In this document: positions 32,182-41,510 of the stretch, in pieces
How the letters are laid out: each line of letters starts with the position of its first letter
How positions within the stretch are numbered: the first letter of the stretch is position 1
DNA from: Vreelandella piezotolerans
GTDB taxonomy: Bacteria; Pseudomonadota; Gammaproteobacteria; Pseudomonadales; Halomonadaceae
Length of the DNA: 64,000 bases
Direction of reading: 5' to 3'
NCBI RefSeq assembly: GCF_012427705.1
Contig: NZ_CP048602.1
Span: 1,984,001 to 2,048,000, forward strand
The notes under the pieces: model-generated
The model's input: only the letters and a program-made list of their open reading frames with translations
Databases searched by the model: none
What the model was told of the DNA's origin: nothing
Made by a program: the position numbers and the translations under genes

Positions 32182-33441
32182 ATGGCCCAGCATAATGCCT
32201 TTTACGCCCAGTCCGGTGGCGTTACCGCCGTCATCAATGCCAGCGCCTGTGGCGTTATCGAAGCTTGCCGGCAAGCCCCTGATCAGATCGGCAAGGTGTA
32301 TGCCGGCCATAACGGCATTATTGGTGCACTGACGGAAGATTTGATCGATGTCACTCAGGAGAGCGATGACGCCATTGCCGCTCTGCGACACACCCCGGGC
32401 GGAGCGTTTGGCTCTTGTCGCTACAAGCTGAAAGACATCGATACGCACCGCGCGCAGTACGAGCGTCTTATCGAGGTTTTCAAAGCGCACGACATTCGCT
32501 ATTTCTTCTACAACGGCGGTGGCGACAGTGCCGATACCTGCCTAAAAGTCTCGCAGCTCTCCGAAAAACTAGGGTATCCGCTGACGGCCATTCACGTTCC
32601 CAAAACCGTCGACAATGATCTTCCCATCACGGATAACAGCCCTGGTTTCGGCAGCGTCGCGAAGTACATCGCCACCTCGACCCGGGAAGCGTCGCTGGAT
32701 ATCGCGTCCATGTGCGCCACCTCGACCAAGGTGTTCGTACTGGAAGTGATGGGACGCCATGCGGGCTGGATTGCTGCGGCTGGAGGCCTGGCTGGCGAAG
32801 GAGAAGGCGAGCCACCGCACCTGATTATCTTCCCGGAAGTGGCGTTTAACCGTAAAGCGGTCATGGCGCGAGTCGATGAAAGCGTCAAAAAATTTGGCTA
32901 CTGCGTGATCGTGGTGTCGGAAGGCGCGCGCTACGAAGATGGCACTTTCCTTGCGGATGCAGGCAATACCGATGCCTTTGGTCACCGCCAGCTAGGCGGC
33001 GTGGCGCCCACCCTGGCCGGCATGATCAAGCAGGACCTGGGCTACAAATACCATTGGGCCGTGGCCGACTACCTGCAACGTGCGGCGCGTCACTTGGCTT
33101 CCAAAACCGATGTTGAACAAGCTTATGCCGTTGGCCGTGAAGCGGTCACGCTGGCGCTGGCGGGCAAAAACTCCATGATGCCGGCCATACGCCGCATCTC
33201 ACAAAGCCCGTACCAGTGGGACGTGATTTCTGCTCCGCTATCGCAAATCGCCAACCAAGAGAAGTTCATGCCCCGCGACTTTATCAGCGACAGCGGTTTC
33301 GATATTACCCAAGCGTGCCGTGACTACTTATCACCGCTGATCCAGGGCGAAGATTTTCCGCCGTTCGAGAATGGTCTTCCGAAAGTCGCCAAGTTGAAGC
33401 TTGCGAAAGTGGAACAGAAGTTGCCAACCTTCACGCTGTAA
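32182..33441 (+). CDS. pfp: Pyrophosphate-type 6-phosphofructokinase
   Basis: Phosphofructokinase of 419 residues. The phosphoryl-donor loop reads FYNGGGDSADT near residue 110. The Asp after GGG stands where ATP enzymes have Gly, which favours PPi as donor. HVPKTVDNDLPITDNSPGFG near 138 supplies the Lys and the catalytic TVDND. VMGRHAGWIAAAGGL is the MGR block. PPi-dependent members are reversible and serve both glycolysis and gluconeogenesis. An inorganic pyrophosphatase gene lies 2 kb away. Confidence 0.9.
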   Translation: MAQHNAFYAQSGGVTAVINASACGVIEACRQAPDQIGKVYAGHNGIIGALTEDLIDVTQESDDAIAALRHTPGGAFGSCRYKLKDIDTHRAQYERLIEVFKAHDIRYFFYNGGGDSADTCLKVSQLSEKLGYPLTAIHVPKTVDNDLPITDNSPGFGSVAKYIATSTREASLDIASMCATSTKVFVLEVMGRHAGWIAAAGGLAGEGEGEPPHLIIFPEVAFNRKAVMARVDESVKKFGYCVIVVSEGARYEDGTFLADAGNTDAFGHRQLGGVAPTLAGMIKQDLGYKYHWAVADYLQRAARHLASKTDVEQAYAVGREAVTLALAGKNSMMPAIRRISQSPYQWDVISAPLSQIANQEKFMPRDFISDSGFDITQACRDYLSPLIQGEDFPPFENGLPKVAKLKLAKVEQKLPTFTL

Positions 33442-33473
33442 CCTCTGTTCTAACATCAGAGATGGTGAAAGAT

Positions 33474-33505
33474 AAAAGGGCGATGACTCGTGTCATCGCC
33501 CTTTT
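33474..33505. terminator. Bidirectional terminator between pfp and the kinase gene
   Basis: A perfect 14-pair stem, AAAAGGGCGATGAC with GTCATCGCCCTTTT and a TCGT loop. The A-run and T-run on the two sides make it usable from both strands; pfp (plus) and the phosphatase-kinase gene (minus) converge here. Confidence 0.9.
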
Positions 33506-33534
33506 GACATTCGCAGTATGCGCTTGAAACGTGC

Positions 33535-35250
33535 CTAGCGCAGCAGCCACGAGAGCACCAACAGCAGCAGCAAAATACCCGCCACGCCCTGCCAAAAGCG
33601 TCGAGACTCGGTGCGGGGCTCTTCGCGTTGCACAGCACGCCCCAGGGGTAGCCTCAGCGCGTGAAGGAACTCCGACATCCGTCGAAAACGCAGTGGCCGT
33701 TGCGGGTCCAGCGCGCGACGCAGCGCCTCGTCAAGCGCAGGGGTAATCTCTGGATTGATGGTACGAGCGCTACGGTAGCTGAGCTCTTCTAGATCGGTAT
33801 GGCAACGCAACTTATTGGGGGTCAGCGTATAAGGTAATGCCCCGGTCAAAAGCCAGTAGACCGTAGAAGCCAACGAGTACTGGTCGCTGCGGCGACCCAC
33901 GCTGTCGCCAAGCGCATACTCTGGAGCTGTATGTTCGTTGAAACCGATTTGACGAAGCAGCTCGCCCGAGTGGCGGTGTCCATCGACCTCTCGCATATGG
34001 CAAGCACTAAAGTCAGCGAGCACGAGCTTACCGTGCGAGTCGATAAGCACGTTGTCAGGCATGATCTGTTGGTGAATGATGTCGCGATGGTGCAGAGCCT
34101 GGACCGCCTTACCCAACTGGTTGGCGATATCCAAACGCTGAGCGAGACTGGCCTGAGGGTGCCGCTCGGCCCATTGACGCAGCGTCTCACCTTCTACGTT
34201 CTGCATGAGGTAATAGAGGTATCTTCGCGGGCGTGATGGTTCCATGACCTTGACGACAAAGGGGGAGTTCACCCGCTCGACCACCCACTGCTGCAGCAAA
34301 AAGTGCTCTAGATAGGCGTTACGCAACGATAGCTCGGGGCTTGGTGCCTTCATCACCATGACACGATCACTGTAGACATCGCGGACGCGATACACCCTCG
34401 ACTGAGCATTGCGTGACAGCACGGCCTGCACCTCCAACCCATCTAGACGCTCGCCGGGAGCCAATTCGGGAGGAATGGGCAGGTCGCCATATAGTAAGCT
34501 GGGGTGATCGGTTGCCTCTTCCGGCAGTTCGTCGATGCGGAGTAATTGGAAGCAAAATTGATCGCCGCCATACCCTCGCTCTTGCGCGCGCTGCTTTGCC
34601 TCGCCAGCCAAGCGCTCGCAAGCAGCATCTAGGTCGCTAGCATCTTGGCGAATGAGCCGCACATAATCAGAGGGCATCAAGGTGCCGCGCACGGCCTGAG
34701 TGGTGAAAACGAACAAGTCACCCTGCTTCAAGCCCAGATGGGTGTAATCGATATCGACGCTGCCATCCATGCCTAACGCGCGAGAGGGGTAGCGATACCC
34801 ACCCACATCGGTCACGTGATCACGGGTAAGCTGCTCAAACTCGGCACCTCGCAAGCGAAAGACCAGCGTATCTCCCATGTGAAATAGATGACCTTCGCGA
34901 CCTAAAAACACCATGGCCGAGAGCGACGAGACGAAGCTACCCTCTTTGACATGCTGGCTCTGGCTGTAACACCAACTATTCAACGCACGTAGCACGCGGG
35001 TTGCCGACGTCTTGGTGTCCCAGTGGTCAGGCGTGGAGTAATAATCGGCGAGAAATCCGCGCACGCTCAAATCCCCCGCCTGCTTCGCCATCGTATTGCG
35101 AGAAATCGAGTCACTAATCACTGCGCAGCCGCCCTTTAACTTCAACAGCGGCGCTTCTGGTAAGCGTACCGACATTGAACTGCGGTGCTGCCGGCGTTCT
35201 GGGGCTACGAACGCTTGTCCATAACTCATTAGCAACTGGGCGTGCGCCAA
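33535..35250 (-). CDS. Bifunctional PP2C-like phosphatase / Ser-Thr protein kinase
   Basis: 571 residues. The N-terminal 245 form a PP2C-like domain (AVISDSISRNTMAKQAGDLS, HMGDTLVFRLRG, YGGDQFCFQLLRID). The usual ADGVSS metal site reads SDSISR, so activity may be weak. Residues 265-530 are a protein kinase: VMVMKAPSP (Lys), HHRDIIHQQIMPDNVLID (catalytic loop near 387) and LADFSACH (DFS in place of DFG). A C-terminal membrane anchor follows (GVAGILLLLLVLSWLLR). The start is TTG: AGGAGG lies five bases upstream, a near-perfect ribosome binding site. This fusion type often sits by nitrate assimilation genes, none of which are here. Confidence 0.88.
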   Translation of the reverse strand: MAHAQLLMSYGQAFVAPERRQHRSSMSVRLPEAPLLKLKGGCAVISDSISRNTMAKQAGDLSVRGFLADYYSTPDHWDTKTSATRVLRALNSWCYSQSQHVKEGSFVSSLSAMVFLGREGHLFHMGDTLVFRLRGAEFEQLTRDHVTDVGGYRYPSRALGMDGSVDIDYTHLGLKQGDLFVFTTQAVRGTLMPSDYVRLIRQDASDLDAACERLAGEAKQRAQERGYGGDQFCFQLLRIDELPEEATDHPSLLYGDLPIPPELAPGERLDGLEVQAVLSRNAQSRVYRVRDVYSDRVMVMKAPSPELSLRNAYLEHFLLQQWVVERVNSPFVVKVMEPSRPRRYLYYLMQNVEGETLRQWAERHPQASLAQRLDIANQLGKAVQALHHRDIIHQQIMPDNVLIDSHGKLVLADFSACHMREVDGHRHSGELLRQIGFNEHTAPEYALGDSVGRRSDQYSLASTVYWLLTGALPYTLTPNKLRCHTDLEELSYRSARTINPEITPALDEALRRALDPQRPLRFRRMSEFLHALRLPLGRAVQREEPRTESRRFWQGVAGILLLLLVLSWLLR

Positions 35251-35613
35251 CTCATCCTCCTAGACTTACGGCTCACCATCGCAACGATCATTGCGAGCAC
35301 TTCTCGCGATCCTTACTGCATCAGGCGCTATCATACATGCTGACATGACGAAGCGATGCCCACCAAACGTCGAGAGTAGCATAAAAAGACACCCTGCCAT
35401 GTCCACTACCCAGCCAATGCATCAAGAGACGCCACCGAGATCGCCGAGGAAGGTCAAGCTGCCATCGATGCGAGTATGTGGCGGCAAACACCTATGTCGC
35501 ATTGGTAATCTATCCACCTTGTTCGTATAATTCTTCACCATTAATGCAATGCATCAACTGCTTAGCTACTGCAATCTGCACTAGGTAAGAAAAGCCAAGC
35601 CAAGGAACCAACG
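35251..35613. other. Intergenic region upstream of ppa and the kinase gene
   Basis: A 363-base divergent region. It holds the ribosome binding site of the minus-strand kinase gene near 35251-35265 and a probable ppa promoter near 35502-35531. A 79-codon open frame (35291-35530) has no ribosome binding site, no domain and an atypical composition, and I do not call it. No repeat or RNA gene is seen. Confidence 0.6.
35502..35531 (+). promoter_or_regulatory. Probable sigma-70 promoter of ppa
   Basis: TTGGTA at 35502-35507 and a perfect TATAAT at 35526-35531, with an 18-base spacer, about 85 bases before the ppa ATG. Confidence 0.6.
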
Positions 35614-36144
35614 ATGAACTTTGATAACATCCCCGCTGGAAAGGATTTGCCCAACGATATCTACGTGGCCATTGAAATTCCTGCTAACCACGCGCCGATT
35701 AAGTACGAAATCGACAAGGATATGGGTGCCCTCCTCGTTGATCGTTTCATGGCTACACCCATGTTCTACCCGGCCAACTACGGCTTTATCCCGCACACGC
35801 TGGCCGACGACGGTGACCCGCTAGACGCGCTGGTCGTCACTCCTCACCCGGTTGCGCCCGGCAGCATCATTCGCGCACGCCCGGTGGGCATCTTGAACAT
35901 GACCGATGAAGCGGGTGAAGATGCCAAACTGGTCTGTGTGCCGCACCCGAAACTCTCAACGCTGTATGATGACGTGCAGGAAGTGACTGACCTCCCCGAA
36001 CTGCTGCGCCAGCAAATTGCTCACTTCTTCGAGAACTACAAAGACCTCGAAAAAGGCAAGTGGGTCAAAGTTGAGTCTTGGGAAGGCGTTGAAGCCGCTC
36101 GCAAGGCCATTGAAAAGTCGGCCGCAGCTTACAAAAAAGCGTAA
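35614..36144 (+). CDS. ppa: Inorganic pyrophosphatase
   Basis: Family I soluble pyrophosphatase of 176 residues. The sequence has [16 protein letters not shown] (Lys/Glu of the active site), [12 protein letters not shown] and the signature [11 protein letters not shown] with the three metal-binding Asp residues. The length equals that of E. coli Ppa. AAGGAACCAACG precedes the ATG. A terminator follows. Confidence 0.97.
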   Translation: MNFDNIPAGKDLPNDIYVAIEIPANHAPIKYEIDKDMGALLVDRFMATPMFYPANYGFIPHTLADDGDPLDALVVTPHPVAPGSIIRARPVGILNMTDEAGEDAKLVCVPHPKLSTLYDDVQEVTDLPELLRQQIAHFFENYKDLEKGKWVKVESWEGVEAARKAIEKSAAAYKKA

Positions 36145-36166
36145 TTAGCGTCACGACACTGATTGC

Positions 36167-36193
36167 AGGCCGCCTTTAGAGAGGCGGCCTTTT
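36167..36193 (+). terminator. Terminator of ppa
   Basis: The nine-pair stem AGGCCGCCT / AGGCGGCCT with a six-base loop is followed by TTT. Confidence 0.85.
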
Positions 36194-36315
36194 GCGTTTA
36201 CATTAACGGAGCATGAAGCACCGCGTCACGTCACCGCAGTAAATGCGCTAATCTCAACAGGTGCGCTATCCTGCCCCTTTGCACCCAACCTGTTACCAAA
36301 GCGTAAGGATACTCC

Positions 36316-38193
36316 GTGTTACTCATGCGACGTTTTAGCCTATTTTTTTTGTTGTGCTGGCTACCTTTATTGGCCCACGGGCAGTGGTTCTCTTCTAGCA
36401 ATCAGAGCGACTTCCTGCCGGTAATGGAAGCCTTCCAGCCCAGCGCTTGGCACGATGGTGATACGCTCAGCATCGGGGTCGATATTGCCGACGATTACTA
36501 TTTGTACCGCCACCAGCTTGACGTCACGAGCCAGCAGGCATCGGTCGACTTAGAAGACCCCGTCATTCCACAGGGCTCATTCACCACCGATCAATTTATG
36601 GGGGATGTGTACGTTTTTCGCGATCAGCTCGTTTTTGATGTTCCGCTGAGCGCCCCTTATAGCGGGCCAATCAGTATCGAGCTGACCTTTCAGGGATGCG
36701 CCGATGCGGGGTTATGCTACCCACCTGAGCGCATCACCCTTGAAGCCGCAGAAACGTCACCGCCCAGCACGTTTGCCAACTGGCAGGATGAAAGCGAACA
36801 AAGCTCTCCAAATCAAACAAGCACGGGTGAACCTGCCCCAAGCAGCGCAGCGACTCAATCGGGCGAGAACGCTGGCTTCTCCGCCCCGCAAAGTGAAGAT
36901 AGCAAATTCAGCGCGCTGATTAGTGATACCAGCCTACCGCTCGCCTTAGGGCTCTTTTTCCTCGCGGGTATTGGGCTCACCTTTACGCCCTGTGTGCTGC
37001 CGATGATTCCTATTCTGTCGTCCATCGTGGTTGGCCAGAACCCCACCAAGCCCCGCGCTTTTGTCCTGTCAGCCAGCTATGTACTCGGCATGGCCATTAC
37101 CTATGCCTTGGTGGGCGTGCTAATGGGGCTATTTGGTGCAGGGCTCAACCTCCAGGCACATTTACAGTCCGCCCCCGTTTTAATTACTTTTGCCATTCTG
37201 TTTACCCTATTCGCTTTGGCAATGTTTGGCGCCTTTGACCTTCGCATGTCACCGCGAATCGCCAGTAAAGTAGACTCTTGGCAAGCACGCGCCCAGCGCA
37301 GTGGCCCACTGGGCTTGGCGGTGGCGGGCGCGCTGTCAGTGCTAGTGGTGTCTCCCTGCGTAACGGCTCCGCTAGCGGGCGCCTTGGTATTTATCTCTTC
37401 CACTGGGGACGCCATTATGGGTGGCGCAGTGCTGTTTGCGCTTGGACTTGGCATGGGGCTCCCTTTATTGCTCGTGGGCACCTTCGGCGCAACGCTGCTA
37501 CCCCGCTCTGGCGACTGGATGAATGGCGTTAAAATTGCTTTCGGGCTGTTGTTATTAGGTGTAGCGATTTGGATGATTGAGCGTTTAATTGCGCCATCAA
37601 TCTCTCTTCTGCTGTGGGCGGCCCTAGCAATCGGCAGTGCCCTTACCCTTGGCGCACTGAATACATCGCCCTCTCACGGCTGGGCAAAAGCCCGGCAAAC
37701 GGCGGGGTTAATGCTGTTGGCCTGGGGGGTAGCACTCGTGCTGGGCGCCGCCCAAGGAAGCAGCAATCCATTACGACCGCTATCGGTGACCACTTCTAGT
37801 ACAGGGGAAGCCGCTACCACTCCGATCTTTGAAGAAGTCGACAGTCTCAGCGCACTACAGTCTGAGCTGGAGCAAGCCTCTCAAGCGGGGCAGCCCGTGT
37901 TTGCCCACTTCACGGCAGAGTGGTGTATCTCCTGCAAACTGATGGAGCGAGAGGTCTATCCTGATCCTCAAGTCGCCGCTGCATTGAACGATTTTCAACT
38001 AATCGCGGTCGATGTGACAGAGACCAATGCACAAAGTCGCGAACTGCTCAATCATTTCAACCTTTTTGGCCCGCCCAGCCTGCTACTCTTTAGCCAGGGC
38101 AAGGAAGTGCGCGAAGCTCGCATTCAGGGCGAAGTGACTGCTCAAGACCTCGTTCAGCATCTCGACTCGTTCAAGCGCTGGCAGCAGGGATAA
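36316..38193 (+). CDS. dsbD: Thiol:disulfide interchange protein DsbD
   Basis: Inner-membrane protein that moves electrons from cytoplasmic thioredoxin to periplasmic DsbC/CcmG. 625 residues. A signal peptide (SLFFLLCWLPLLAHG) leads to the periplasmic alpha domain with the Cys pair in GCADAGLCYPP (near 128-134). Eight membrane helices follow, with the two redox cysteines in TPCVLPMIPI and SPCVTAPLAG. The C-terminal thioredoxin-like domain has EWCISCKLME (near 537-540). All six redox cysteines are present. The start is GTG with AAGGA six bases upstream; an ATG three codons later is less well spaced. A Ser/Thr/Gln-rich linker (about 150-195) joins the alpha domain to the membrane part. Confidence 0.95.
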   Translation: MLLMRRFSLFFLLCWLPLLAHGQWFSSSNQSDFLPVMEAFQPSAWHDGDTLSIGVDIADDYYLYRHQLDVTSQQASVDLEDPVIPQGSFTTDQFMGDVYVFRDQLVFDVPLSAPYSGPISIELTFQGCADAGLCYPPERITLEAAETSPPSTFANWQDESEQSSPNQTSTGEPAPSSAATQSGENAGFSAPQSEDSKFSALISDTSLPLALGLFFLAGIGLTFTPCVLPMIPILSSIVVGQNPTKPRAFVLSASYVLGMAITYALVGVLMGLFGAGLNLQAHLQSAPVLITFAILFTLFALAMFGAFDLRMSPRIASKVDSWQARAQRSGPLGLAVAGALSVLVVSPCVTAPLAGALVFISSTGDAIMGGAVLFALGLGMGLPLLLVGTFGATLLPRSGDWMNGVKIAFGLLLLGVAIWMIERLIAPSISLLLWAALAIGSALTLGALNTSPSHGWAKARQTAGLMLLAWGVALVLGAAQGSSNPLRPLSVTTSSTGEAATTPIFEEVDSLSALQSELEQASQAGQPVFAHFTAEWCISCKLMEREVYPDPQVAAALNDFQLIAVDVTETNAQSRELLNHFNLFGPPSLLLFSQGKEVREARIQGEVTAQDLVQHLDSFKRWQQG

Positions 38194-38408
38194 AAGATGA
38201 ACTCATGGTCGGTTGCGACAGTGCAACCGGCTTTGGACACATTTTTAAGCTGCCGTGTCGCGATCGTCGTCAAACAGTTGTTTAAGTCGCAAATATCACA
38301 CACATTGCCGCGGCCACTGGACAGTGGGTGACTTTTTCGGCAAACTCCACAGCCATATTTGCTAAAAAACTCATCTTTTAGCACTGAGTCTGGGTTAACG
38401 TTCGCCAT
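38154..38408 (-). CDS. Possible small Cys-rich zinc-ribbon-like protein
   Basis: 84-codon open frame whose first 45 residues contain two CxxC pairs (CGVC near 20, CDIC near 37) spaced like a zinc ribbon, followed by further cysteines. The second half loses any obvious pattern and its last 40 bases run antisense into the end of dsbD. The ribosome binding site is poor (GAGA about eleven bases before the ATG). It could be real, a decayed gene, or chance. Confidence 0.3.
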   Translation of the reverse strand: MANVNPDSVLKDEFFSKYGCGVCRKSHPLSSGRGNVCDICDLNNCLTTIATRQLKNVSKAGCTVATDHEFIFYPCCQRLNESRC

Positions 38409-38525
38409 CGTGCTGCGTTCTCTTCATTTTTAAATTTGGTTTACTGCACTTAAAAGCGCCGCGCCTAGCAGGCATATCTCTCCTGTGACGACGTGTTACT
38501 TTGATCAACTTTTGGGGCTATACGA
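38194..38525. other. Gap between dsbD and accB
   Basis: 332 bases with only the doubtful minus-strand Cys-rich frame in its left two thirds. The accBC promoter must lie on the right side, but no strong -35/-10 pair stands out. The last 30 bases (ending TTGGGGCTATACG before the accB ATG) contain only a weak ribosome binding site. Confidence 0.5.
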
Positions 38526-38987
38526 ATGGATATTCGCAAAGTTAAAAAACTGATTGAGCTGCTGGAAGAGTCCAACATCAGTGAAATCGAAATTCAGGAA
38601 GGTGAAGAATCGGTTCGTATCAGCCGTCACCCCAACGGCACTGCGTGGCAGCCGCAACCGATGCCTCAGTACGCGCAGCCCGCGCCTGCTGCTCCTCAAG
38701 CGCCGGTGGCCACTACCCCCGCCGATGCCGAACCTCAAGGCGCTAGCTATCGCGGTGAAGCAGTTAACTCGCCGATGGTAGGCACCTTCTATCGCAGCCC
38801 GGCACCAGGTGCAAAAGCATTCGTTGAAGTAGGCGACACAGTGAAGCAAGGCGACACTGTGTGTATCGTTGAAGCGATGAAAATGATGAACCAGATTGAA
38901 GCCGACCGCGACGGCGTGGTTGAGGCCATCCTAGTGGAAGATGGCGAGCCGGTGGAATTTGATCAACCGATGATCGTCCTCGCTTAA
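38526..38987 (+). CDS. accB: Biotin carboxyl carrier protein of acetyl-CoA carboxylase
   Basis: 153 residues. The N-terminal helical part ([20 protein letters not shown]) is joined by a Pro/Ala-rich linker to the biotinyl domain. The biotin lysine is in [12 protein letters not shown], near residue 119. [15 protein letters not shown] is the typical start of the domain with the protruding thumb. The gene is followed by accC in the standard operon. Confidence 0.97.
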   Translation: MDIRKVKKLIELLEESNISEIEIQEGEESVRISRHPNGTAWQPQPMPQYAQPAPAAPQAPVATTPADAEPQGASYRGEAVNSPMVGTFYRSPAPGAKAFVEVGDTVKQGDTVCIVEAMKMMNQIEADRDGVVEAILVEDGEPVEFDQPMIVLA

Positions 38988-39017
38988 TCTTTCATATCAA
39001 CACGGGTGGATTCTCCC

Positions 39018-40358
39018 ATGCTGGACAAGGTACTTATCGCGAACCGCGGCGAGATTGCCCTTCGTATCTTACGCGCCTGCAAAGAACTCGGGATCAAAAC
39101 CGTAGCGGTTCACTCCAAGGCAGATCGCGAACTGATGCACGTTCGTCTCGCCGATGAAGCCGTGTGTATCGGCCCCGCCTCATCAGCGCAGTCGTACTTA
39201 AACATCCCGGCGTTGATCAGCGCGGCGGAAGTCACTGATTCGAGCGCCATTCACCCCGGTTATGGCTTTCTCTCTGAGAATGCCAACTTTGCCGAGCAGG
39301 TAGAGCGCTCGGGGTTCACCTTCATCGGCCCGCGCGCTGAGACCATCCGCTTAATGGGCGACAAAGTGAGCGCTATCAACGCCATGAAAGCGGCGGGCGT
39401 TCCCACTGTGCCTGGCTCCGATGGGCCGCTTGGCGACGATGACGCCACCAACTTGGCCACAGCGAAGCGCATTGGCTATCCGGTGATCATCAAGGCAGCG
39501 GCGGGTGGCGGCGGCCGCGGTATGCGCGTGGTGCACACCGAAGGCCACTTACTGTCTGCCATTACCGTCACGCAAACCGAAGCGCATGCAGCCTTCGGCG
39601 ACGGAACGGTCTACATGGAGAAGTTTCTAGAGAAGCCTCGCCATGTGGAGGTGCAGGTATTGGCTGACGGCCAGGGGAATGCCATTCACCTCTATGACCG
39701 CGACTGTTCGCTGCAGCGTCGACATCAGAAAGTGTTAGAAGAAGCACCTGCGCCAGGCCTCGATCCTGACGCGCGCGCGAAAGTGCTCGACGCTTGTCGC
39801 CAAGCGTGTATCGAGATCAACTATCGCGGCGCGGGCACTTTCGAATTCCTCTACGAAGATGGTGAATTCTTCTTCATCGAAATGAACACCCGTGTTCAGG
39901 TCGAGCACCCAGTGACGGAAATGGTGACGGGTGTCGATATCGTCAAAGAGCAGCTGCGCATTGCAGCCGGCTTGCCCCTGTCGATTCGCCAGGAAGACGT
40001 GAAGCTGAACGGCCATGCGTTCGAATGTCGTATTAACGCTGAAGATTCGCGCACCTTCATGCCGTCTCCCGGCAAGGTGACGCTGTTTCACGCGCCTGGT
40101 GGGCTCGGCGTTCGCATGGACTCTCACCTGTATACCGGCTACACCGTACCGCCGCATTACGACTCCTTGATCGGTAAGTTGATTACCTGGGGCGCTGACC
40201 GCGACATCGCCTTGACGCGCATGCGCAACGCACTCGACGAGCTGCTGGTCGAAGGCATCAAAACCAATATCGACCTGCAGAAAGACCTGGTCCGCGATAG
40301 CTACTTCCGCCAGGGCGGTGTCAATATCCACTACCTCGAGAAAAAGCTGAGCAGCTAA
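39018..40358 (+). CDS. accC: Biotin carboxylase subunit of acetyl-CoA carboxylase
   Basis: ATP-grasp enzyme that carboxylates biotin on AccB. The start at [20 protein letters not shown] matches E. coli AccC; a GTG four codons upstream is the only longer start, and GGTGGA is better spaced for the [18 protein letters not shown] is the glycine-rich ATP loop, [13 protein letters not shown] and [16 protein letters not shown] the active-site blocks. 446 residues. A terminator follows, so accBC forms a unit of its own. Confidence 0.97.
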   Translation: MLDKVLIANRGEIALRILRACKELGIKTVAVHSKADRELMHVRLADEAVCIGPASSAQSYLNIPALISAAEVTDSSAIHPGYGFLSENANFAEQVERSGFTFIGPRAETIRLMGDKVSAINAMKAAGVPTVPGSDGPLGDDDATNLATAKRIGYPVIIKAAAGGGGRGMRVVHTEGHLLSAITVTQTEAHAAFGDGTVYMEKFLEKPRHVEVQVLADGQGNAIHLYDRDCSLQRRHQKVLEEAPAPGLDPDARAKVLDACRQACIEINYRGAGTFEFLYEDGEFFFIEMNTRVQVEHPVTEMVTGVDIVKEQLRIAAGLPLSIRQEDVKLNGHAFECRINAEDSRTFMPSPGKVTLFHAPGGLGVRMDSHLYTGYTVPPHYDSLIGKLITWGADRDIALTRMRNALDELLVEGIKTNIDLQKDLVRDSYFRQGGVNIHYLEKKLSS

Positions 40359-40374
40359 TCTTTTGGTGGCGACG

Positions 40375-40399
40375 ATGCCCGCCTATTGGCGGGCATTTT
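40375..40399 (+). terminator. Terminator of accBC
   Basis: The stem ATGCCCGCC / GGCGGGCAT (nine pairs, TATT loop) is followed by TTT. Confidence 0.85.
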
Positions 40400-40500
40400 C
40401 GTGAGGTGGCCCCTATCATTCCGCTAATGTACCCGCTTCGTGATGTCGTCTTGATGATATCACCCGTTTGTTTCTTCCTTATTCGCCGTGGAGACTCCCC

Positions 40501-41412
40501 ATGCCCTGGCTCCAATTAAAAGCACACGTCGCTCCCGAACAAGCCGAGCTTCTCGAAGAATTACTGCTCGAAGAGGGCGCGACGGCAATTGGTATGCAAG
40601 ATGCCCACGACGACCCGGTCTTCGAACCCGAGCGCGGCACGACACCGCTATGGCAAGACACCATATTGACGGGGCTTTACGACGATCTAGATGGGATCGA
40701 TGGCATGCTGAGCCGTATCGAAGCGGCTTGGGCAGAACAGATGCCCGGTGAACCCTGTCCGGCCATCGAATACGAACTGCTAGCAGACCGCGACTGGGAG
40801 CGGGAGTGGATGGATGACTTCACGCCGCTGCGGATGGGGGAACGACTATGGATCGTGCCGAGTTGGCATGAGCCGCCCGAGGCGGGCGCGGTCAATCTGA
40901 TCCTTGACCCGGGCCTTGCGTTCGGGACCGGCACTCATCCTACAACCGCGCTGTGTCTCGAGTGGCTGGATGGTTTAGCGGTAAACCATGAACTGCAGGG
41001 CAAAGATGTGCTGGACGTCGGCTGTGGCTCTGGCATTCTCGCCATTGCGGCCTTGAAGCTAGGCGCCTCACACGCCGATGGCACGGATATCGACCCGCAA
41101 GCATTGCAGGCTAGCCGGGACAATGCCGAGCGCAATGCCATCGACGACCAGCAGTTCACTCTCTGTTACCCCGAACAGTTGGAAGGCGGCCCCTACCCCA
41201 TCGTTACAGCCAACATTTTGGCAGGCCCACTGGTCGAGTTATCCAATACGATTGCTGGACACGTGGCCCCTGGTGGCCGTATCGCGCTATCAGGCATACT
41301 AGCCAATCAAGCCACCGAAGTACGGGAAGCCTACGAAGCACAAGGGCTCTACATGGATGAGCCTACCCTTCGAGAGGGCTGGGTGCGTTTGACAGGCCGT
41401 CGCCCCGCATAA
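40501..41412 (+). CDS. prmA: Ribosomal protein L11 methyltransferase
   Basis: SAM-dependent enzyme that trimethylates L11. 303 residues starting MPWLQLKAHVAPEQAELLEE. The substrate-binding N-terminal domain is followed by FGTGTHPTTALCLEW and the SAM motif DVGCGSGILAIAALKLGA; TANILAGPL is the catalytic-face block. GGAGA precedes the chosen ATG; the 11 codons upstream are not used. Followed by dusB and fis, a common gammaproteobacterial order. Confidence 0.95.
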   Translation: MPWLQLKAHVAPEQAELLEELLLEEGATAIGMQDAHDDPVFEPERGTTPLWQDTILTGLYDDLDGIDGMLSRIEAAWAEQMPGEPCPAIEYELLADRDWEREWMDDFTPLRMGERLWIVPSWHEPPEAGAVNLILDPGLAFGTGTHPTTALCLEWLDGLAVNHELQGKDVLDVGCGSGILAIAALKLGASHADGTDIDPQALQASRDNAERNAIDDQQFTLCYPEQLEGGPYPIVTANILAGPLVELSNTIAGHVAPGGRIALSGILANQATEVREAYEAQGLYMDEPTLREGWVRLTGRRPA

Positions 41413-41510
41413 AATCGGGATTGGCCTTCAATAGCTTGCCGAGTAGGCGTATCATACGCTCCCTTGAAACGCCCTACTCGCCGCTTTCATGCCTATCAAA
41501 GTATACCGCC

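Noticed and set aside
35291..35530. 79-codon plus-strand frame in the gap before ppa
   Set aside because: No ribosome binding site, no motif, and it covers the likely ppa promoter.
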